Positions 1 through 8,637 of a stretch of DNA of 49,212 bases are shown piece after piece. Origin of the DNA: Burkholderiaceae bacterium. GTDB taxonomy: Bacteria; Pseudomonadota; Gammaproteobacteria; Burkholderiales; Burkholderiaceae_C. Position numbers and translations under genes: made by a program. Position 1 is the stretch's first letter, and each line of letters opens with the position of its first letter. The DNA is taken from contig JAFALA010000074.1 of NCBI GenBank assembly GCA_019234815.1, forward strand, positions 1 through 49,212, in the 5' to 3' direction. The notes under the pieces were generated by a model. That model saw nothing but the letters and a program-made list of their open reading frames with translations. It made no database searches and was not told the DNA's origin.

Positions 1-488
1 GGTTTGAAGTATTCGAAGGGCTCGGCGCAGGCGAGGCAGCGGTACATCGACTTGCACGCCGTCGAGCCGAAGGCCGAGAGCCGCTCGGTCTGCTTGGACG
101 CGCAGCGCGGACAGGCGATGCGTGGCTGGAAGCGCAGCACCGCCTCGGACGCAGGACCCGGCGGCGCGATGCCGTACTCGCGCAGCTTGCGGCGGCCGTC
201 GGCGCTGATCCAGTCGGTGGTCCAGGCGGGCGCGCGCTGCAGCGTCACGACGATCTCGCCAAACGGCGCGAGCGCGGCGCGCACGTCGTCGCGGATGGCT
301 TCGGTGGCGGGGCAGCCCGAGTAGGTCGGCGTCAGCACGACCTCCAGTCCGCCGGTCATCTCGCGCAGGCCGCGCACGATGCCCAGGTCCACCAGCGTCA
401 GCGCCGGCACCTCGGGGTCCGGCACCTGGCGCAGCGCATCCCACGCCGCGTCCAGGCGCGTGCTGCGATCAGCGACCGCGGCGCTCAC
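1..488 (-). CDS. paaD: 1,2-phenylacetyl-CoA epoxidase subunit PaaD (3' end cut by window edge)
   Basis: Small MIP18/DUF59-type protein of the phenylacetyl-CoA epoxidase operon, thought to help Fe-S or di-iron assembly of the PaaABCE monooxygenase. Read on the minus strand from a GTG at 488, which overlaps the paaC stop codon. 162 codons are visible. Near residues 54-61 is the PTYSGCPAT motif typical of the DUF59 fold, and the C-terminus has a zinc-ribbon-like Cys set (C126, C129, C145, C151, C154) followed by EPFEYFK, the usual PaaD ending. PaaD is normally about 160-170 residues, so only the last residue or two are missing. paaE should follow outside the window. Confidence 0.93.
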   Translation of the reverse strand, partial: MSAAVADRSTRLDAAWDALRQVPDPEVPALTLVDLGIVRGLREMTGGLEVVLTPTYSGCPATEAIRDDVRAALAPFGEIVVTLQRAPAWTTDWISADGRRKLREYGIAPPGPASEAVLRFQPRIACPRCASKQTERLSAFGSTACKSMYRCLACAEPFEYFK

Positions 489-1405
489 CAGCGGCCTCCG
501 GGGTAGGCGCGTTGCAGGTGCTGCAGCGTCGCGAGCAGATGGCCCATGTGCTCGCTGTGCACGCCGCGTCGGCCCTGGCTCAGGAAGCGGCTCGGCGGCG
601 GCAGGCTCAGGCCGGCCTCGGCGAGCAGCCCGCTCAAGAAGGCCGTCCACGGCTCGCGCAGCGCCGCCCAGCTCGGGCCCAGGCCGCTGGCCTCGGCGGC
701 GGCGTCGGCCTCGTCGGCGTCGAAAAGCTCGTTGAAATAAGGCCAGAGCTGCGCCAGCGCGGCCTGCATGCGCGCGCTCGATTCAGGCGTGCCGTCGCCG
801 AGCCGCACGACCCAGTCGGCGGCATGGCGCTGGTGGTAGGCCGCTTCCTTGACAGCCTTGGCGGCGATGGCGGCCAACTCCGCGTCGCGCGACGCTTCGA
901 GCCGCTGCCACAGCAGCAGCAGCCAGCTCGACACCGCGGCATTGCGCAGCTGCGTGAAGGCGAAATCACCGCGCGGCAATTCGACGAGCACCGGGTTCAG
1001 GTAGTCGCGCTCCTCGCGCAGGAAGGCGAGCTGGTCTTCATCCAAGCCCTGGCCGTCGAGCGCCGCCGCGTGCGTCAGCAGCGCGCGCGCCTGGCCGAGC
1101 AGATCCAGCGCGAGGTTGGACATGGCGATGTCTTCCTCGAGGATGGGCGCATGGCCCGACCACTCGCCCAGGCGCTGCGCCAGGATCAGGCAGGCGTCGC
1201 CGATGCGCAGCACATAACGGACGTCATGACGCCCCGCGCCCAATCGCACCACGCTGAACGCGGGCGCACTTGGTCGGTCCCCCGAGGGGACGGCTTGGTC
1301 TGCCGGATTGACCGGCTGACCAAGACCAGCCGGCCGGCTTGGGAGCGGCCCGGCGCTCGGCCCAGAAACTTCAGGGGTGATGGTCGGTGTCGTCGGGCTA
1401 TTCAT
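485..1405 (-). CDS. paaC: 1,2-phenylacetyl-CoA epoxidase subunit PaaC with unusual N-terminal extension
   Basis: Structural (non-catalytic) ferritin-like subunit of the ring-1,2-epoxidase. The body from YVLRIGDACLILAQRLGEW onward matches PaaC: a GHAP.LEEDIAM.N.ALDLLGQARALL block, then K(E)AAYHQRHAADWVVRLGDGT, FDADE, and a C-terminal GVHSEHMGHLLATLQHLQR. The ATG at 1405-1403 overlaps the paaB stop (ATGTGATGA), so translational coupling is likely. From this start the protein has 306 residues against about 250 in the family. The extra 60 or so residues are rich in Pro, Ser and Gly and have no PaaC similarity that I can see; they are encoded by a cluster of palindromes (1277-1338). No in-frame ATG lies closer to the conserved part, although a GTG pair just before VRLGAG could be an internal start. 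Confidence 0.9.
   Translation of the reverse strand: MNSPTTPTITPEVSGPSAGPLPSRPAGLGQPVNPADQAVPSGDRPSAPAFSVVRLGAGRHDVRYVLRIGDACLILAQRLGEWSGHAPILEEDIAMSNLALDLLGQARALLTHAAALDGQGLDEDQLAFLREERDYLNPVLVELPRGDFAFTQLRNAAVSSWLLLLWQRLEASRDAELAAIAAKAVKEAAYHQRHAADWVVRLGDGTPESSARMQAALAQLWPYFNELFDADEADAAAEASGLGPSWAALREPWTAFLSGLLAEAGLSLPPPSRFLSQGRRGVHSEHMGHLLATLQHLQRAYPGGRW
1277..1338. repeat. Cluster of three GC-rich palindromes inside the paaC 5' region
   Basis: Three palindromes stand side by side. GTCCCC/GGGGAC is at 1277-1291 with a 3-nt loop. A 13-bp stem with one mismatch (CTTGGTCTGCCGG at 1294-1306, CCGGCTGACCAAG at 1312-1324) has a 5-nt loop. AGCCGGCCGGCT lies at about 1327-1338. The set resembles a REP/intergenic repeat unit that now lies in the reading frame of PaaC, between the start codon and the conserved domain. 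Confidence 0.6.
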
Positions 1406-1698
1406 CACATGTGGTCCACGGCCTGGGGCAGGACGTAGAAGGTCGGGTGGCGGTAGATCTTGTCGGCCATGGGGTCGAAGAGCATGGGCTTGTCGCCCGG
1501 GTCCGAGGCCGTGATGGCGCTCGACGGCACGACCCACAGGCTCACGCCCTCCTGGCGTCGCGTATAGACCTCGCGCGCGAGCTGCAGCGCCATGGCCGCG
1601 TCGGCCGCGTGCAGGCTGCCGCAATGCTTGTGGTCCAGGCCCGCCTTGGGGCGGACGAACACTTCCCATAACGGCCACTCTTTGCTGACATCGCTCAT
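1405..1698 (-). CDS. paaB: 1,2-phenylacetyl-CoA epoxidase subunit PaaB
   Basis: 97-residue PaaB, the small subunit that bridges PaaAC heterodimers in the epoxidase complex. It starts [18 protein letters not shown], has the typical [18 protein letters not shown] block and ends [18 protein letters not shown]; both length and motifs are normal. Its ATG at 1698 overlaps the paaA stop in an ATGA junction, and its own stop overlaps the paaC start, so paaA-B-C are translationally coupled. Confidence 0.96.
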   Translation of the reverse strand: MSDVSKEWPLWEVFVRPKAGLDHKHCGSLHAADAAMALQLAREVYTRRQEGVSLWVVPSSAITASDPGDKPMLFDPMADKIYRHPTFYVLPQAVDHM

Positions 1699-2696
1699 GC
1701 TGCCTGCTCCTTCATTGCTTGTTTCTTCGCGTACGCCAGCGCGGCCTCGCGCACCCAGGCGCCCTCGTCCCAGGCCTTGACGCGGGCGGCCAGGCGCTCG
1801 CGGTTGCACGGGCCGTCGCCGTTGATGACGCGCCAGAACTCGTCCCAGTCGATGCGGCCGAAGTCGTGGGCCTCGCGCTCGGCGTTCCACTTGAGGTCCG
1901 GATCGGGCAGCGTGACGCCGAGCAGCGCGGCCTGCGGCACGCAGGCGTCGACGAACTTCTGGCGCAGCTGGTCGTTGGTAATGCGCTTGATGCCCCAGCG
2001 GATGGACTGCTCCGAGTTGGGCGAGTCCTTGTCCTCCGGCCCGAACATCATCAGCGAAGGCCACCACCAGCGGTCGACGGCGTCCTGCACCATGGCGCGC
2101 TGCGCGTCGGTGCCGTGCTGGGTCATGGTCAGCAGCGACTCGAAGCCCTGGCGCTGGTGGAAGCTCTCTTCGCGGCAGACGCGGATCATCGCGCGCGCAT
2201 AGGGCGCGTAGGAGCAGCGGCACAGCGGCACCTGGTTCATGATGGCCGCGCCGTCGACGAGCCAGCCGATCACGCCCACGTCGGCCCAGCTCAGCGTCGG
2301 GTAGTTGAAGATCGAGCTGTACTTGGCCTTGCCCGTGTGCAGCGCGTCCAGCATCTGGTCGCGGCTGGTGCCCAGCGTCTCGGCCGCCGAGTAGAGATAC
2401 AGGCCATGGCCCGCCTCGTCCTGCACCTTGGCCAGCAGGATGGCCTTGCGCTTGAGCGTGGGCGCGCGCGTGATCCAGTTGCCCTCGGGCAACATGCCGA
2501 CGATCTCGGAGTGCGCGTGCTGGCTGATCTGGCGCACCAGGGTCTTGCGGTAGTGCTCGGGCATCCAGTCCTTGGCTTCGATAAAGTCGCCGGCATCGAT
2601 GCGGGCGTCGAAGGCCTGCTGCGCCTGCGCCTCCTCGACCGACTGGACCTTGGCGGCCGTTTCCTGCGGGCCTACGCTCATGGCTTGGGTGTACAT
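1695..2696 (-). CDS. paaA: 1,2-phenylacetyl-CoA epoxidase catalytic subunit PaaA
   Basis: Catalytic di-iron subunit (333 residues) that, with PaaBCE, converts phenylacetyl-CoA plus O2 and NADPH to ring-1,2-epoxyphenylacetyl-CoA. The iron-binding pattern of the ferritin-like fold is visible: E64 region, DEAGHG with E94 and H97, and EESFHQRQG with E177 and H180. The C-terminus carries the [13 protein letters not shown] segment usual for PaaA. A GGAGAC-like ribosome site precedes the ATG at 2696, which lies 14 bp after paaK. Confidence 0.96.
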   Translation of the reverse strand: MYTQAMSVGPQETAAKVQSVEEAQAQQAFDARIDAGDFIEAKDWMPEHYRKTLVRQISQHAHSEIVGMLPEGNWITRAPTLKRKAILLAKVQDEAGHGLYLYSAAETLGTSRDQMLDALHTGKAKYSSIFNYPTLSWADVGVIGWLVDGAAIMNQVPLCRCSYAPYARAMIRVCREESFHQRQGFESLLTMTQHGTDAQRAMVQDAVDRWWWPSLMMFGPEDKDSPNSEQSIRWGIKRITNDQLRQKFVDACVPQAALLGVTLPDPDLKWNAEREAHDFGRIDWDEFWRVINGDGPCNRERLAARVKAWDEGAWVREAALAYAKKQAMKEQAA

Positions 2697-2710
2697 GGAG
2701 TCTCCTGGGT

Positions 2711-4030
2711 TCAGCGCGAGCGCTGGTCGATGACCCGGCGGGCCTTGCCCGTCAGGGTGCGTTCAATGGATTCGGGCGGCAGCACGTCGACGCGGGTCGA
2801 GATGCCCACCAGGGTCTTGATGCGGTGCTGCAGCCAGCCGCCGATCTCGCGCCGCAGCGCCTCGCTGGCGCCGGCATGGGCATGCTGCAACTCGCAGCGC
2901 ACGGCCACCTGGTCCAGCGGGCCTTCGCGCGTGATGACGATCTGGTACTGGCCCGAGAGCTTGTCGTGCTGCAGCACGATCTCCTCGATCTGGGTCGGGA
3001 AGACGTTGACGCCGCGGATGATCAGCATGTCGTCGCTGCGGCCGACTATTCTGCCCATGCGGCGCATGCTGCGCGAAGTCGGCGGCAGCAGTCGCGTGAG
3101 GTCGCGCGTGCGGTAGCGGATGATGGGCAGCGCCTCTTTGCTCAAGGAGGTGAACACCAGCTCGCCCTCCTCGCCGTCGGGCAGCACCGCGCCGGTTTCG
3201 GGGTCGATGATCTCGGGATAGAAATGGTCTTCCCAGATCACCGGGCCGTCCTTCGATTCGATGCATTCGCAGGCCACGCCGGGGCCCATCACTTCCGAGA
3301 GGCCGTAGATGTCGACCGCGGCTATGCCGGCCTTGCCCTCGATCTCCCGGCGCATGGCCTCGGTCCAGGGCTCCGCGCCGAACACGCCGATGCGCAGCGA
3401 GCTGTCGCGCGCGTCCAGGCCCTGGCGCGCGAATTCCTCGATGATCACCTGCATGTAGCTGGGCGTGACCATGATGACGTCGGGCTTGAAGTCGCGGATC
3501 AGTTGCACCTGCTTCTCGGTCTGTCCGCCCGACATGGGGATGACCGTGCAGCCCAGGCGCTCGGCGCCGTAGTGCGCGCCCAGGCCGCCGGTGAACAGGC
3601 CATAGCCGTAGGCCACGTGCACGATGTCGCCGGGCCGCGTGCCGGCGGCGCGCAGCGAGCGCGCGACCAAATTGGCCCAGGTGTCGATGTCCGCTGCCGT
3701 GTAGCCGACCACGGTCGGCTTGCCGGTGGTGCCCGAGGAGGCGTGGATGCGCGACACCTGCTCGCGCGGCACGGCGAACAGCCCGAAGGGGTAGTTGTCG
3801 CGCAGGTCCGACTTGATGCTGAAGGGGAAGCGGGCCAGGTCGGACAAGGTTTTCAGATCGTCGGGATGCACGCCCGCCGCGTCGAACCTGGCCTTGTAAT
3901 GCGGTACGTTGTCGTAGGCATGGCGCAGCGACCATTGCAGACGCTGCAATTGCAGGGCCTGCAGGGCGTCGCGGCTGGCGGTCTCTATCGGTTCCAGTTC
4001 GGACTGCGGATGGGAGTTCTTGACGAGCAT
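2711..4030 (-). CDS. paaK: Phenylacetate-CoA ligase
   Basis: Adenylate-forming ligase (439 residues) that activates phenylacetate with ATP and CoA, the entry step of the pathway. Seen in order: the ATP loop [10 protein letters not shown] (about residues 97-106), [12 protein letters not shown], the [11 protein letters not shown] stretch, [16 protein letters not shown], and the C-terminal lysine region [10 protein letters not shown]. The start was placed at ATG 4030 (MLVKNSHPQ) because it gives the usual family length; a longer in-frame reading to about 4264 would overlap paaI and shows no ligase similarity. It lies between paaI and paaA in the same transcription unit. Confidence 0.96.
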   Translation of the reverse strand: MLVKNSHPQSELEPIETASRDALQALQLQRLQWSLRHAYDNVPHYKARFDAAGVHPDDLKTLSDLARFPFSIKSDLRDNYPFGLFAVPREQVSRIHASSGTTGKPTVVGYTAADIDTWANLVARSLRAAGTRPGDIVHVAYGYGLFTGGLGAHYGAERLGCTVIPMSGGQTEKQVQLIRDFKPDVIMVTPSYMQVIIEEFARQGLDARDSSLRIGVFGAEPWTEAMRREIEGKAGIAAVDIYGLSEVMGPGVACECIESKDGPVIWEDHFYPEIIDPETGAVLPDGEEGELVFTSLSKEALPIIRYRTRDLTRLLPPTSRSMRRMGRIVGRSDDMLIIRGVNVFPTQIEEIVLQHDKLSGQYQIVITREGPLDQVAVRCELQHAHAGASEALRREIGGWLQHRIKTLVGISTRVDVLPPESIERTLTGKARRVIDQRSR

Positions 4031-4079
4031 CTCGATTCCTGTGGGGCGTGACCTGTGGGACGTGACGAAAGACCGCGCC

Positions 4080-4529
4080 TTACTTCGCCTCAGGCAGCAC
4101 GGCCTGCCCGTGGATGCGGTAGGAGCGGCCGCGGAACATGGCGACCAGCTCCTGGCGCTGGTTGCTGACGGTGATGTCGTACACGCCGGTGCGGCCCGCC
4201 AGCGAGCTTTCCCGTGCCACCGCCGTGAGCACGTCGCCCAGGCGCGCCGGCGCCACGATGTCAATGGAGAAGCCGGACGCCACGGTCATGTGGTTGCGGC
4301 TGTTGCAAGCGAAGGCGAAGGCCGAGTCTGCCAGGGTGCTGATCAAGCCGCCGTGGCAGGTCTGGAAACCGTTCAGCATGTCCCCGCGCACGGTCATGCA
4401 GGCCGTGGCGGAACCGGGGGCGATGGCCTCTATGGTCATGCCCAGGGCGCGCGTGGCCCGGTCATCAGCCAGCATGGCGTCGCGCACGGCTTCGGCCAGC
4501 GCCTGGGGCGGCAGGTGTGCGTGGCTCAC
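4080..4529 (-). CDS. paaI: Hydroxyphenylacetyl-CoA thioesterase PaaI
   Basis: 149-residue hotdog-fold thioesterase that releases CoA from dead-end hydroxyphenylacetyl-CoA and similar products. The signature N-G-F-x-x-CHGGLISTLADSAFAFACNS is present, with the HGG motif and the catalytic Asp in TLADS, followed by a beta-strand ending in FRGRSYRI. The gene sits 3 bp after paaG and 49 bp before paaK, consistent with one operon. Confidence 0.94.
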   Translation of the reverse strand: MSHAHLPPQALAEAVRDAMLADDRATRALGMTIEAIAPGSATACMTVRGDMLNGFQTCHGGLISTLADSAFAFACNSRNHMTVASGFSIDIVAPARLGDVLTAVARESSLAGRTGVYDITVSNQRQELVAMFRGRSYRIHGQAVLPEAK

Positions 4530-4532
4530 GGT

Positions 4533-5357
4533 TCAGCGGTCCTGGAAGACGGGTTTGCGCTTTTGCAGGAAGGCGCTGACGCCCTCCTGGAAGTCGAACG
4601 AGCGGCCCAGCTCGGTCTGTGCCTGGCATTCGATGCGCATGGCGTCTTCGAAGTCGAGCTGCAGAGCACGGTCGAAGGCGCGCCGGGTCTGCGCCAGCGC
4701 GCGGGTCGGCATCGCGGCGAGCTTCTGCGCCAGGGCCTGCACGGTGGCGGCCAGTTCGGCGTCAGGCACGCACTGCGCGATCAGGCCGATCTGCTGGGCG
4801 TCGGCAGCGCCGAGCTTGTCGCCCAGCAAGGCCAGCTGCAGCGCGCGTGCGCGGCCGACCAGGCGCGGCAGCAGCCAGGTGCCGCCGCAGTCGGGCAGCA
4901 GGCCGATCTTGGAAAAGGCCTGGATGAAGCTGGCCGACTGCGCCGCGACCACCAGATCGCAGCCCAGGGCAAAGTTGGCGCCGGCACCGGCCGCCACACC
5001 GTTGACCGCGCACAGCACCGGCACGGGCATGGAACTCAGGCGCAAGGCGAGGGGCTGATAGTGCTTGTCGAGCAGCGCGCCGAAATGCTGGTCCGGCGCC
5101 TCCGGCGTCGGATGGGGCCGGGTCATGGGGTCGTTCAGGTCCTGGCCGGCGCAAAAGGCGCGCCCCGCGCCGGTGATCACCACGGCGCGCACGCTGGCGT
5201 CGGCAGCAGCGGCATCCAGGGCCTCGCGCAGCAGGGTCAGCAATTCGGCCGTGAAGGCATTCAGGGCGGACGGGCGGTTCAGCGTCAGGGTCTGAACGGC
5301 GCCGTCCTGCGTGATCAACAGCGGGGCATCTGATGGAACGGCTGCAGACTGTGGCAT
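4533..5357 (-). CDS. paaG: 2-(1,2-epoxy-1,2-dihydrophenyl)acetyl-CoA isomerase
   Basis: Crotonase-fold enzyme (274 residues), first gene of the paa operon; it isomerises the ring epoxide to oxepin-CoA. The oxyanion-hole segments GAGRAFCAGQDL and NGVAAGAGANFALGCDLVVA are visible. GLLPDCGGTWLLPRLVGRARA carries the catalytic Asp expected for PaaG instead of the Glu of ordinary enoyl-CoA hydratases, and the C-terminus EGVSAFLQKRKPVF is characteristic. The ATG at 5357 lies 29 bp from a perfect palindrome that is the probable operator. Confidence 0.94.
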   Translation of the reverse strand: MPQSAAVPSDAPLLITQDGAVQTLTLNRPSALNAFTAELLTLLREALDAAAADASVRAVVITGAGRAFCAGQDLNDPMTRPHPTPEAPDQHFGALLDKHYQPLALRLSSMPVPVLCAVNGVAAGAGANFALGCDLVVAAQSASFIQAFSKIGLLPDCGGTWLLPRLVGRARALQLALLGDKLGAADAQQIGLIAQCVPDAELAATVQALAQKLAAMPTRALAQTRRAFDRALQLDFEDAMRIECQAQTELGRSFDFQEGVSAFLQKRKPVFQDR

Positions 5358-5386
5358 GGATGTCTCGTGTCTTGAAAGTATTTTTG

Positions 5387-5400
5387 ACCGACCGGTCGGT
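5387..5400. promoter_or_regulatory. Probable PaaR (TetR-family) operator between paaG and paaY
   Basis: ACCGACCGGTCGGT is a perfect 14-bp palindrome flanked by AT-rich sequence (TTTTTG on one side, AAATATT on the other) in the divergent paaG/paaY region. Published work on Burkholderiales describes a palindrome of this kind in paa promoters, recognised by the TetR regulator PaaR and released by phenylacetyl-CoA. The assignment to PaaR is inference: no paaR gene lies in the window. Confidence 0.75.
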
Positions 5401-5515
5401 AAATATTAAGCTCAAACTTGATGCAACGCAAGCTGGACAATGCCGAGGCATTCCCGGCCGGACATCCCTTGCCCAGACCCTCCAGACCATCTTTTCCACG
5501 ACCGAGAGGCCCCGC

Positions 5516-6118
5516 ATGCCCTGCTATGCCATAGACGGCGTCATTCCCGTGGTGCACCCCAGCGCCCATGTCCACCCCACCGCGACCCTGATCGGCGACG
5601 TGATCGTCGGCCGGGACTGCTACATCGGCCCCTCGGCCTCGCTGCGCGGCGACTTTGGCCGCATCGTGCTCTTTGAGGGCGTGAACGTGCAAGACACCTG
5701 CGTGATCCATGGTTTTCCGGACTCCGAGACCGTGGTCGAGACCAACGGCCACATCGGCCACGGTGCGGTGCTGCACGGCTGCGTGGTGCGGCACGACGCG
5801 CTGGTGGGCATGAACGCGGTGGTGATGGACGAGGCCGAGGTCGGCGCCTACAGCATCGTCGCCGCCTGCGCCTTCGTGCGCGCCGGCCTCAAGCTGCCCG
5901 AGAAGTCGCTGATTGCCGGCCTGCCCGCCAAGGTCGTACGGCCCCTGAGCGAAGACGAGATCCGCTGGAAGCTTGAAGGCACGCAGACCTACCAGCAACT
6001 GACCCGGCGCTGCCACGCTTCGCTGGTGGAGGTGCAGCCGCTGGCGGCCGAAGAGGCGCAGCGGCCCAAGCTGCAGGCGCAGGGACCGCAGACCCTGGTC
6101 GCGACCAAAAGAGGCTAG
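5516..6118 (+). CDS. paaY: Phenylacetic acid degradation protein PaaY (gamma-carbonic-anhydrase fold)
   Basis: 200-residue left-handed beta-helix (hexapeptide repeat) protein. The ATG at 5516 ([13 protein letters not shown]) is preceded by GAGAGG and gives the normal PaaY length of about 196-200 residues. Conserved blocks are [33 protein letters not shown], the metal-binding region [12 protein letters not shown] and [10 protein letters not shown]. PaaY is a thioesterase/carbonic-anhydrase-like protein that helps remove inhibitory CoA adducts. It is transcribed divergently from the paa operon and shares the operator region with it. Confidence 0.94.
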   Translation: MPCYAIDGVIPVVHPSAHVHPTATLIGDVIVGRDCYIGPSASLRGDFGRIVLFEGVNVQDTCVIHGFPDSETVVETNGHIGHGAVLHGCVVRHDALVGMNAVVMDEAEVGAYSIVAACAFVRAGLKLPEKSLIAGLPAKVVRPLSEDEIRWKLEGTQTYQQLTRRCHASLVEVQPLAAEEAQRPKLQAQGPQTLVATKRG

Positions 6119-6158
6119 GTACCGGCAAGGGGCATGGGCTGGCGGCACAATGGCAGCC

Positions 6159-7286
6159 ATGTCAGACCGCGTCATTCCCCTGCTCGACCACCGGCAACAG
6201 GCCCTGCGCCCGCAGGTGCCCGCCGGCGACGATTTGACGGGCCAGCTACGCGACGGCTGGCGCCGGCCGCTGCGGGACCTGCGCATCTCGGTAACCGACC
6301 GCTGCAATTTCCGCTGCACCTACTGCATGCCCAAGGACGTGTTCGACCGCGACCACGAGTTCCTGCCGCACAGCGCGCTGCTGAGCTTCGAGGAAATCCA
6401 CCGGCTCGCCGGCCTGTTCGTGGCGCAAGGCGTGCAAAAGCTGCGCCTGACCGGCGGCGAGCCGTTGCTGCGGCGAAATCTGGAGCGCCTGGTCGGCATG
6501 CTGGCTGATCTGCGCCAGCCCGGCGGCCAGACGCTGGACCTGACGCTGACCACCAACGGCTCGCTTTTGGCGCGCAAGGCCCAGGCGCTCAAGGACGCGG
6601 GCCTGCAGCGCGTCACCGTCAGCCTGGATGCGCTGGACGACGCCGTGTTCAAGCGCATGAACGACGTCGACTTCCCGGTCGCCGAAGTGCTGGCCGGCAT
6701 TGCCGAGGCGCAGCGCGTGGGGCTCACACCCATCAAGGTCAACATGGTGGTCAAGCGCGGCACCAACGATGACCAGATCCTGCCCATGGCGCGCCACTTC
6801 AGGGGCAGCGGCGTGGCGCTGCGCTTCATCGAATACATGGACGTGGGCGCGACCAACGGCTGGCGCATGGACGAGGTGTTGCCCTCCAGCCAGGTGCTGG
6901 CGCGATTGCAGGACGAATTCGAGCTGCGCGCCCTGTCGCCCGGCGCGACAGGCGAGACCGCCAGGCGCTGGGCCTATGCCGACGGCAGCGGCGAGATCGG
7001 CCTGATCTCCAGCGTCAGCCAGGCCTTTTGCAGCGACTGCAACCGCGCCCGCCTGTCCACCGAAGGCCAGCTCTACCTGTGCCTGTTCGCCCACCAGGGC
7101 CACGACCTGCGCGCGCTGCTGCGCGGCGCGCCCGGGCACCCGCCCTGCAGCGACACCGACATCAGCCTGGCCTTGCGCCACATCTGGCGCCAGCGCCAGG
7201 ACCGCTATTCCGAGCTGCGCTCGCAAGCCCCGGCCGAATCCGGACCGGCGCCCCGGCGTGTCGAAATGCACTACATCGGCGGATGA
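6159..7286 (+). CDS. moaA: GTP 3',8-cyclase MoaA
   Basis: Radical SAM enzyme for the first step of molybdenum cofactor synthesis. The N-terminal cluster motif CNFRCTYC (C49, C53, C56) follows DLRISVTDR; the [17 protein letters not shown]-binding block, the C-terminal second-cluster cysteines in [21 protein letters not shown] and the essential C-terminal Gly-Gly are all present. The chosen start is ATG 6159 ([12 protein letters not shown]), as in related proteins; another ATG at 6150 would add three residues. It heads a short same-strand group with a small membrane protein and mobA. Confidence 0.95.
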   Translation: MSDRVIPLLDHRQQALRPQVPAGDDLTGQLRDGWRRPLRDLRISVTDRCNFRCTYCMPKDVFDRDHEFLPHSALLSFEEIHRLAGLFVAQGVQKLRLTGGEPLLRRNLERLVGMLADLRQPGGQTLDLTLTTNGSLLARKAQALKDAGLQRVTVSLDALDDAVFKRMNDVDFPVAEVLAGIAEAQRVGLTPIKVNMVVKRGTNDDQILPMARHFRGSGVALRFIEYMDVGATNGWRMDEVLPSSQVLARLQDEFELRALSPGATGETARRWAYADGSGEIGLISSVSQAFCSDCNRARLSTEGQLYLCLFAHQGHDLRALLRGAPGHPPCSDTDISLALRHIWRQRQDRYSELRSQAPAESGPAPRRVEMHYIGG

Positions 7287-7292
7287 CGCGCC

Positions 7293-7628
7293 ATGAAGGC
7301 CACGCAGGGCGACAAGGATCTGCACGACGCGCTGACGCTGTGGTTCACCCCGGCGCTGCGCAAGCGCCTGCTGCTCGGCCTGGCCGCGAGCATCGGCCTG
7401 CCCTGGCTGCTGGGCGAGTGGGCCAAGACCTTTGTGCAGCCGGGCCTGCACAACGACGCCGAACGCATGCAGCTGCTGATCGACTTCATCGTGCGCGGCG
7501 CCATGCTGTTCAGCCTGACCATGCTGCTGACCTGGCTCATCGGCCGATGGATCCTGGCGGTGATGAAGGGCAAGCAATACCTGGGCGACGCCTTCCCCGA
7601 GGACGAAGCGCAGGCGCGGCATGACTGA
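7293..7628 (+). CDS. Small two-helix membrane protein between moaA and mobA
   Basis: 111-residue protein of unknown function. Two hydrophobic segments (about residues 27-42 and 64-88) suggest a double-pass inner-membrane protein with a charged N-terminus and an acidic tail. It starts 6 bp after moaA and its last 8 bp overlap the mobA start, so it is almost certainly co-translated with mobA. Its place between two cofactor genes hints at an envelope or cofactor role, but nothing in the sequence proves it. Confidence 0.8.
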   Translation: MKATQGDKDLHDALTLWFTPALRKRLLLGLAASIGLPWLLGEWAKTFVQPGLHNDAERMQLLIDFIVRGAMLFSLTMLLTWLIGRWILAVMKGKQYLGDAFPEDEAQARHD

Positions 7629-8313
7629 AGCCCCCATTGCCTCCAGTGCTCCCACTCTCGAGCGCACCACCGGCCTGCTGCTGGCCGGCGGCCAGGGCCT
7701 GCGCATGCAGGGCCAGGACAAGGGCCTGCGCATGCAGGGCCAGGACAAGGGCCTGCTGCCCCTGCAAGGCCGCCCGCTCGTCGCGCATGTGCTGGAGCGG
7801 CTGCAGCCGCAGGTGGCGGGCGTGCTCATCAGCGCCAACCGGAACATCGAGCAATACAGCCGGTATGGCTGGCCGGTGCTGAGCGATGCCCCGGACGCCG
7901 CCCGCATCGGACCACTCGCCGGCTGGCTGACAGGGCTGCAGCACTGCCTGACCGACTGGCTGCTCAGCGTACCCTGCGACAGCCCGCTGCTGCCGCCGGA
8001 CCTGCAAGCACGCCTGGCCGCTGGTGCCATCGCCCAAAACGCCAGGATGGCCGTGGCCATGGCTGCGTCCGACCTGTCGGAACCCGGCCGCCTGCAGATG
8101 CAGCCGGTGTTCTGCCTGATGCACCGCGACTTGACGAGCCCGTTGGCTGGCTTCCTCAACAAGGGCGGCCGCAAACTGGAGGCCTTTGTGCGGACACAGG
8201 CGGCGGTGGAAGTGGTGTTCGACCGTCCCGGCGACGAGGAGGCATTTTTCAACGCGAATCGGCCGGATGAGCTCAGAGACTTGGAATTGACGCTGGCGCA
8301 GCGTAGCCCCTAA
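7621..8313 (+). CDS. mobA: Molybdenum cofactor guanylyltransferase MobA with internal duplication
   Basis: Transfers GMP from GTP to molybdopterin. The nucleotidyltransferase signature LLLAGGQGLRMQGQDKGL begins at residue 19, but nine residues, GLRMQGQDK, occur twice in tandem (26-34 and 35-43) because of an exact 27-bp duplication. The rest is typical: PLVAHVLERLQPQV, GPLAGWLTGL, LLSVPCDSPLLP with its metal-binding Asp, and a C-terminus FFNANRPDEL. The duplicated segment is the GTP phosphate-binding loop and its conserved Lys, so the extra loop could weaken or abolish activity. Length is 230 residues. Confidence 0.92.
   Translation: MTEAPIASSAPTLERTTGLLLAGGQGLRMQGQDKGLRMQGQDKGLLPLQGRPLVAHVLERLQPQVAGVLISANRNIEQYSRYGWPVLSDAPDAARIGPLAGWLTGLQHCLTDWLLSVPCDSPLLPPDLQARLAAGAIAQNARMAVAMAASDLSEPGRLQMQPVFCLMHRDLTSPLAGFLNKGGRKLEAFVRTQAAVEVVFDRPGDEEAFFNANRPDELRDLELTLAQRSP
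7694..7756 (+). repeat. Tandem 27-bp duplication within mobA
   Basis: A 27-bp unit starting AGGGCCTGCGCATGCAGG (7694) is repeated exactly at 7721, and a third partial copy of about 9 bp begins at 7748. The period is a multiple of three, so the frame is kept and nine residues are added. The identical copies point to a recent slippage or duplication event. Confidence 0.95.
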
Positions 8314-8328
8314 GAGCGCAGTTGCATG

Positions 8329-8637
8329 TCAGCCCCCAAGGACCGTGACCAAGGTGTCCTTGATGGACCCGTCGACCCAAGCGTCTTTGTACTTGTCGAG
8401 CAGCCCGAGGTATTCACGGTCTTCCATCAACTGAGCGTTGAGTTGCTGTATCTTGTCCAGACTGTCCGTGTCGAAATGCCAATGCAATTTCGACGCGCCG
8501 AACAATTCCGCACCAAACTTCATGTTCAGCGAATAACGCTTATTCATGTAGGCAGTCACCTCACTCGCAAACCTGAGCGCGTTCGGCATCGCAGCGCCCG
8601 TCTTTACAGTCGCGGTGCGGATGAATCGATAGGACAT
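8329..8637 (-). CDS. Conserved hypothetical protein
   Basis: 102-residue protein not recognised with certainty. ATG 8637 (MSYRFIRTATVKTGAAM) was chosen because AGGAGA lies 7 bp upstream. It has no signal peptide or membrane segment. Predicted alternating strands and helices, with KFGAELFGASKLHWHFDTDSLDKIQQL in the middle, recall a small dimeric alpha/beta-barrel protein; this is only an impression. It is convergent with mobA. Confidence 0.7.
   Translation of the reverse strand: MSYRFIRTATVKTGAAMPNALRFASEVTAYMNKRYSLNMKFGAELFGASKLHWHFDTDSLDKIQQLNAQLMEDREYLGLLDKYKDAWVDGSIKDTLVTVLGG

Noticed and set aside
512..5333. Long plus-strand frames opposite the paa genes
   Set aside because: They are Arg/Ala/Gly-rich antisense shadows of recognised paa genes; the minus-strand products match known families over full length.
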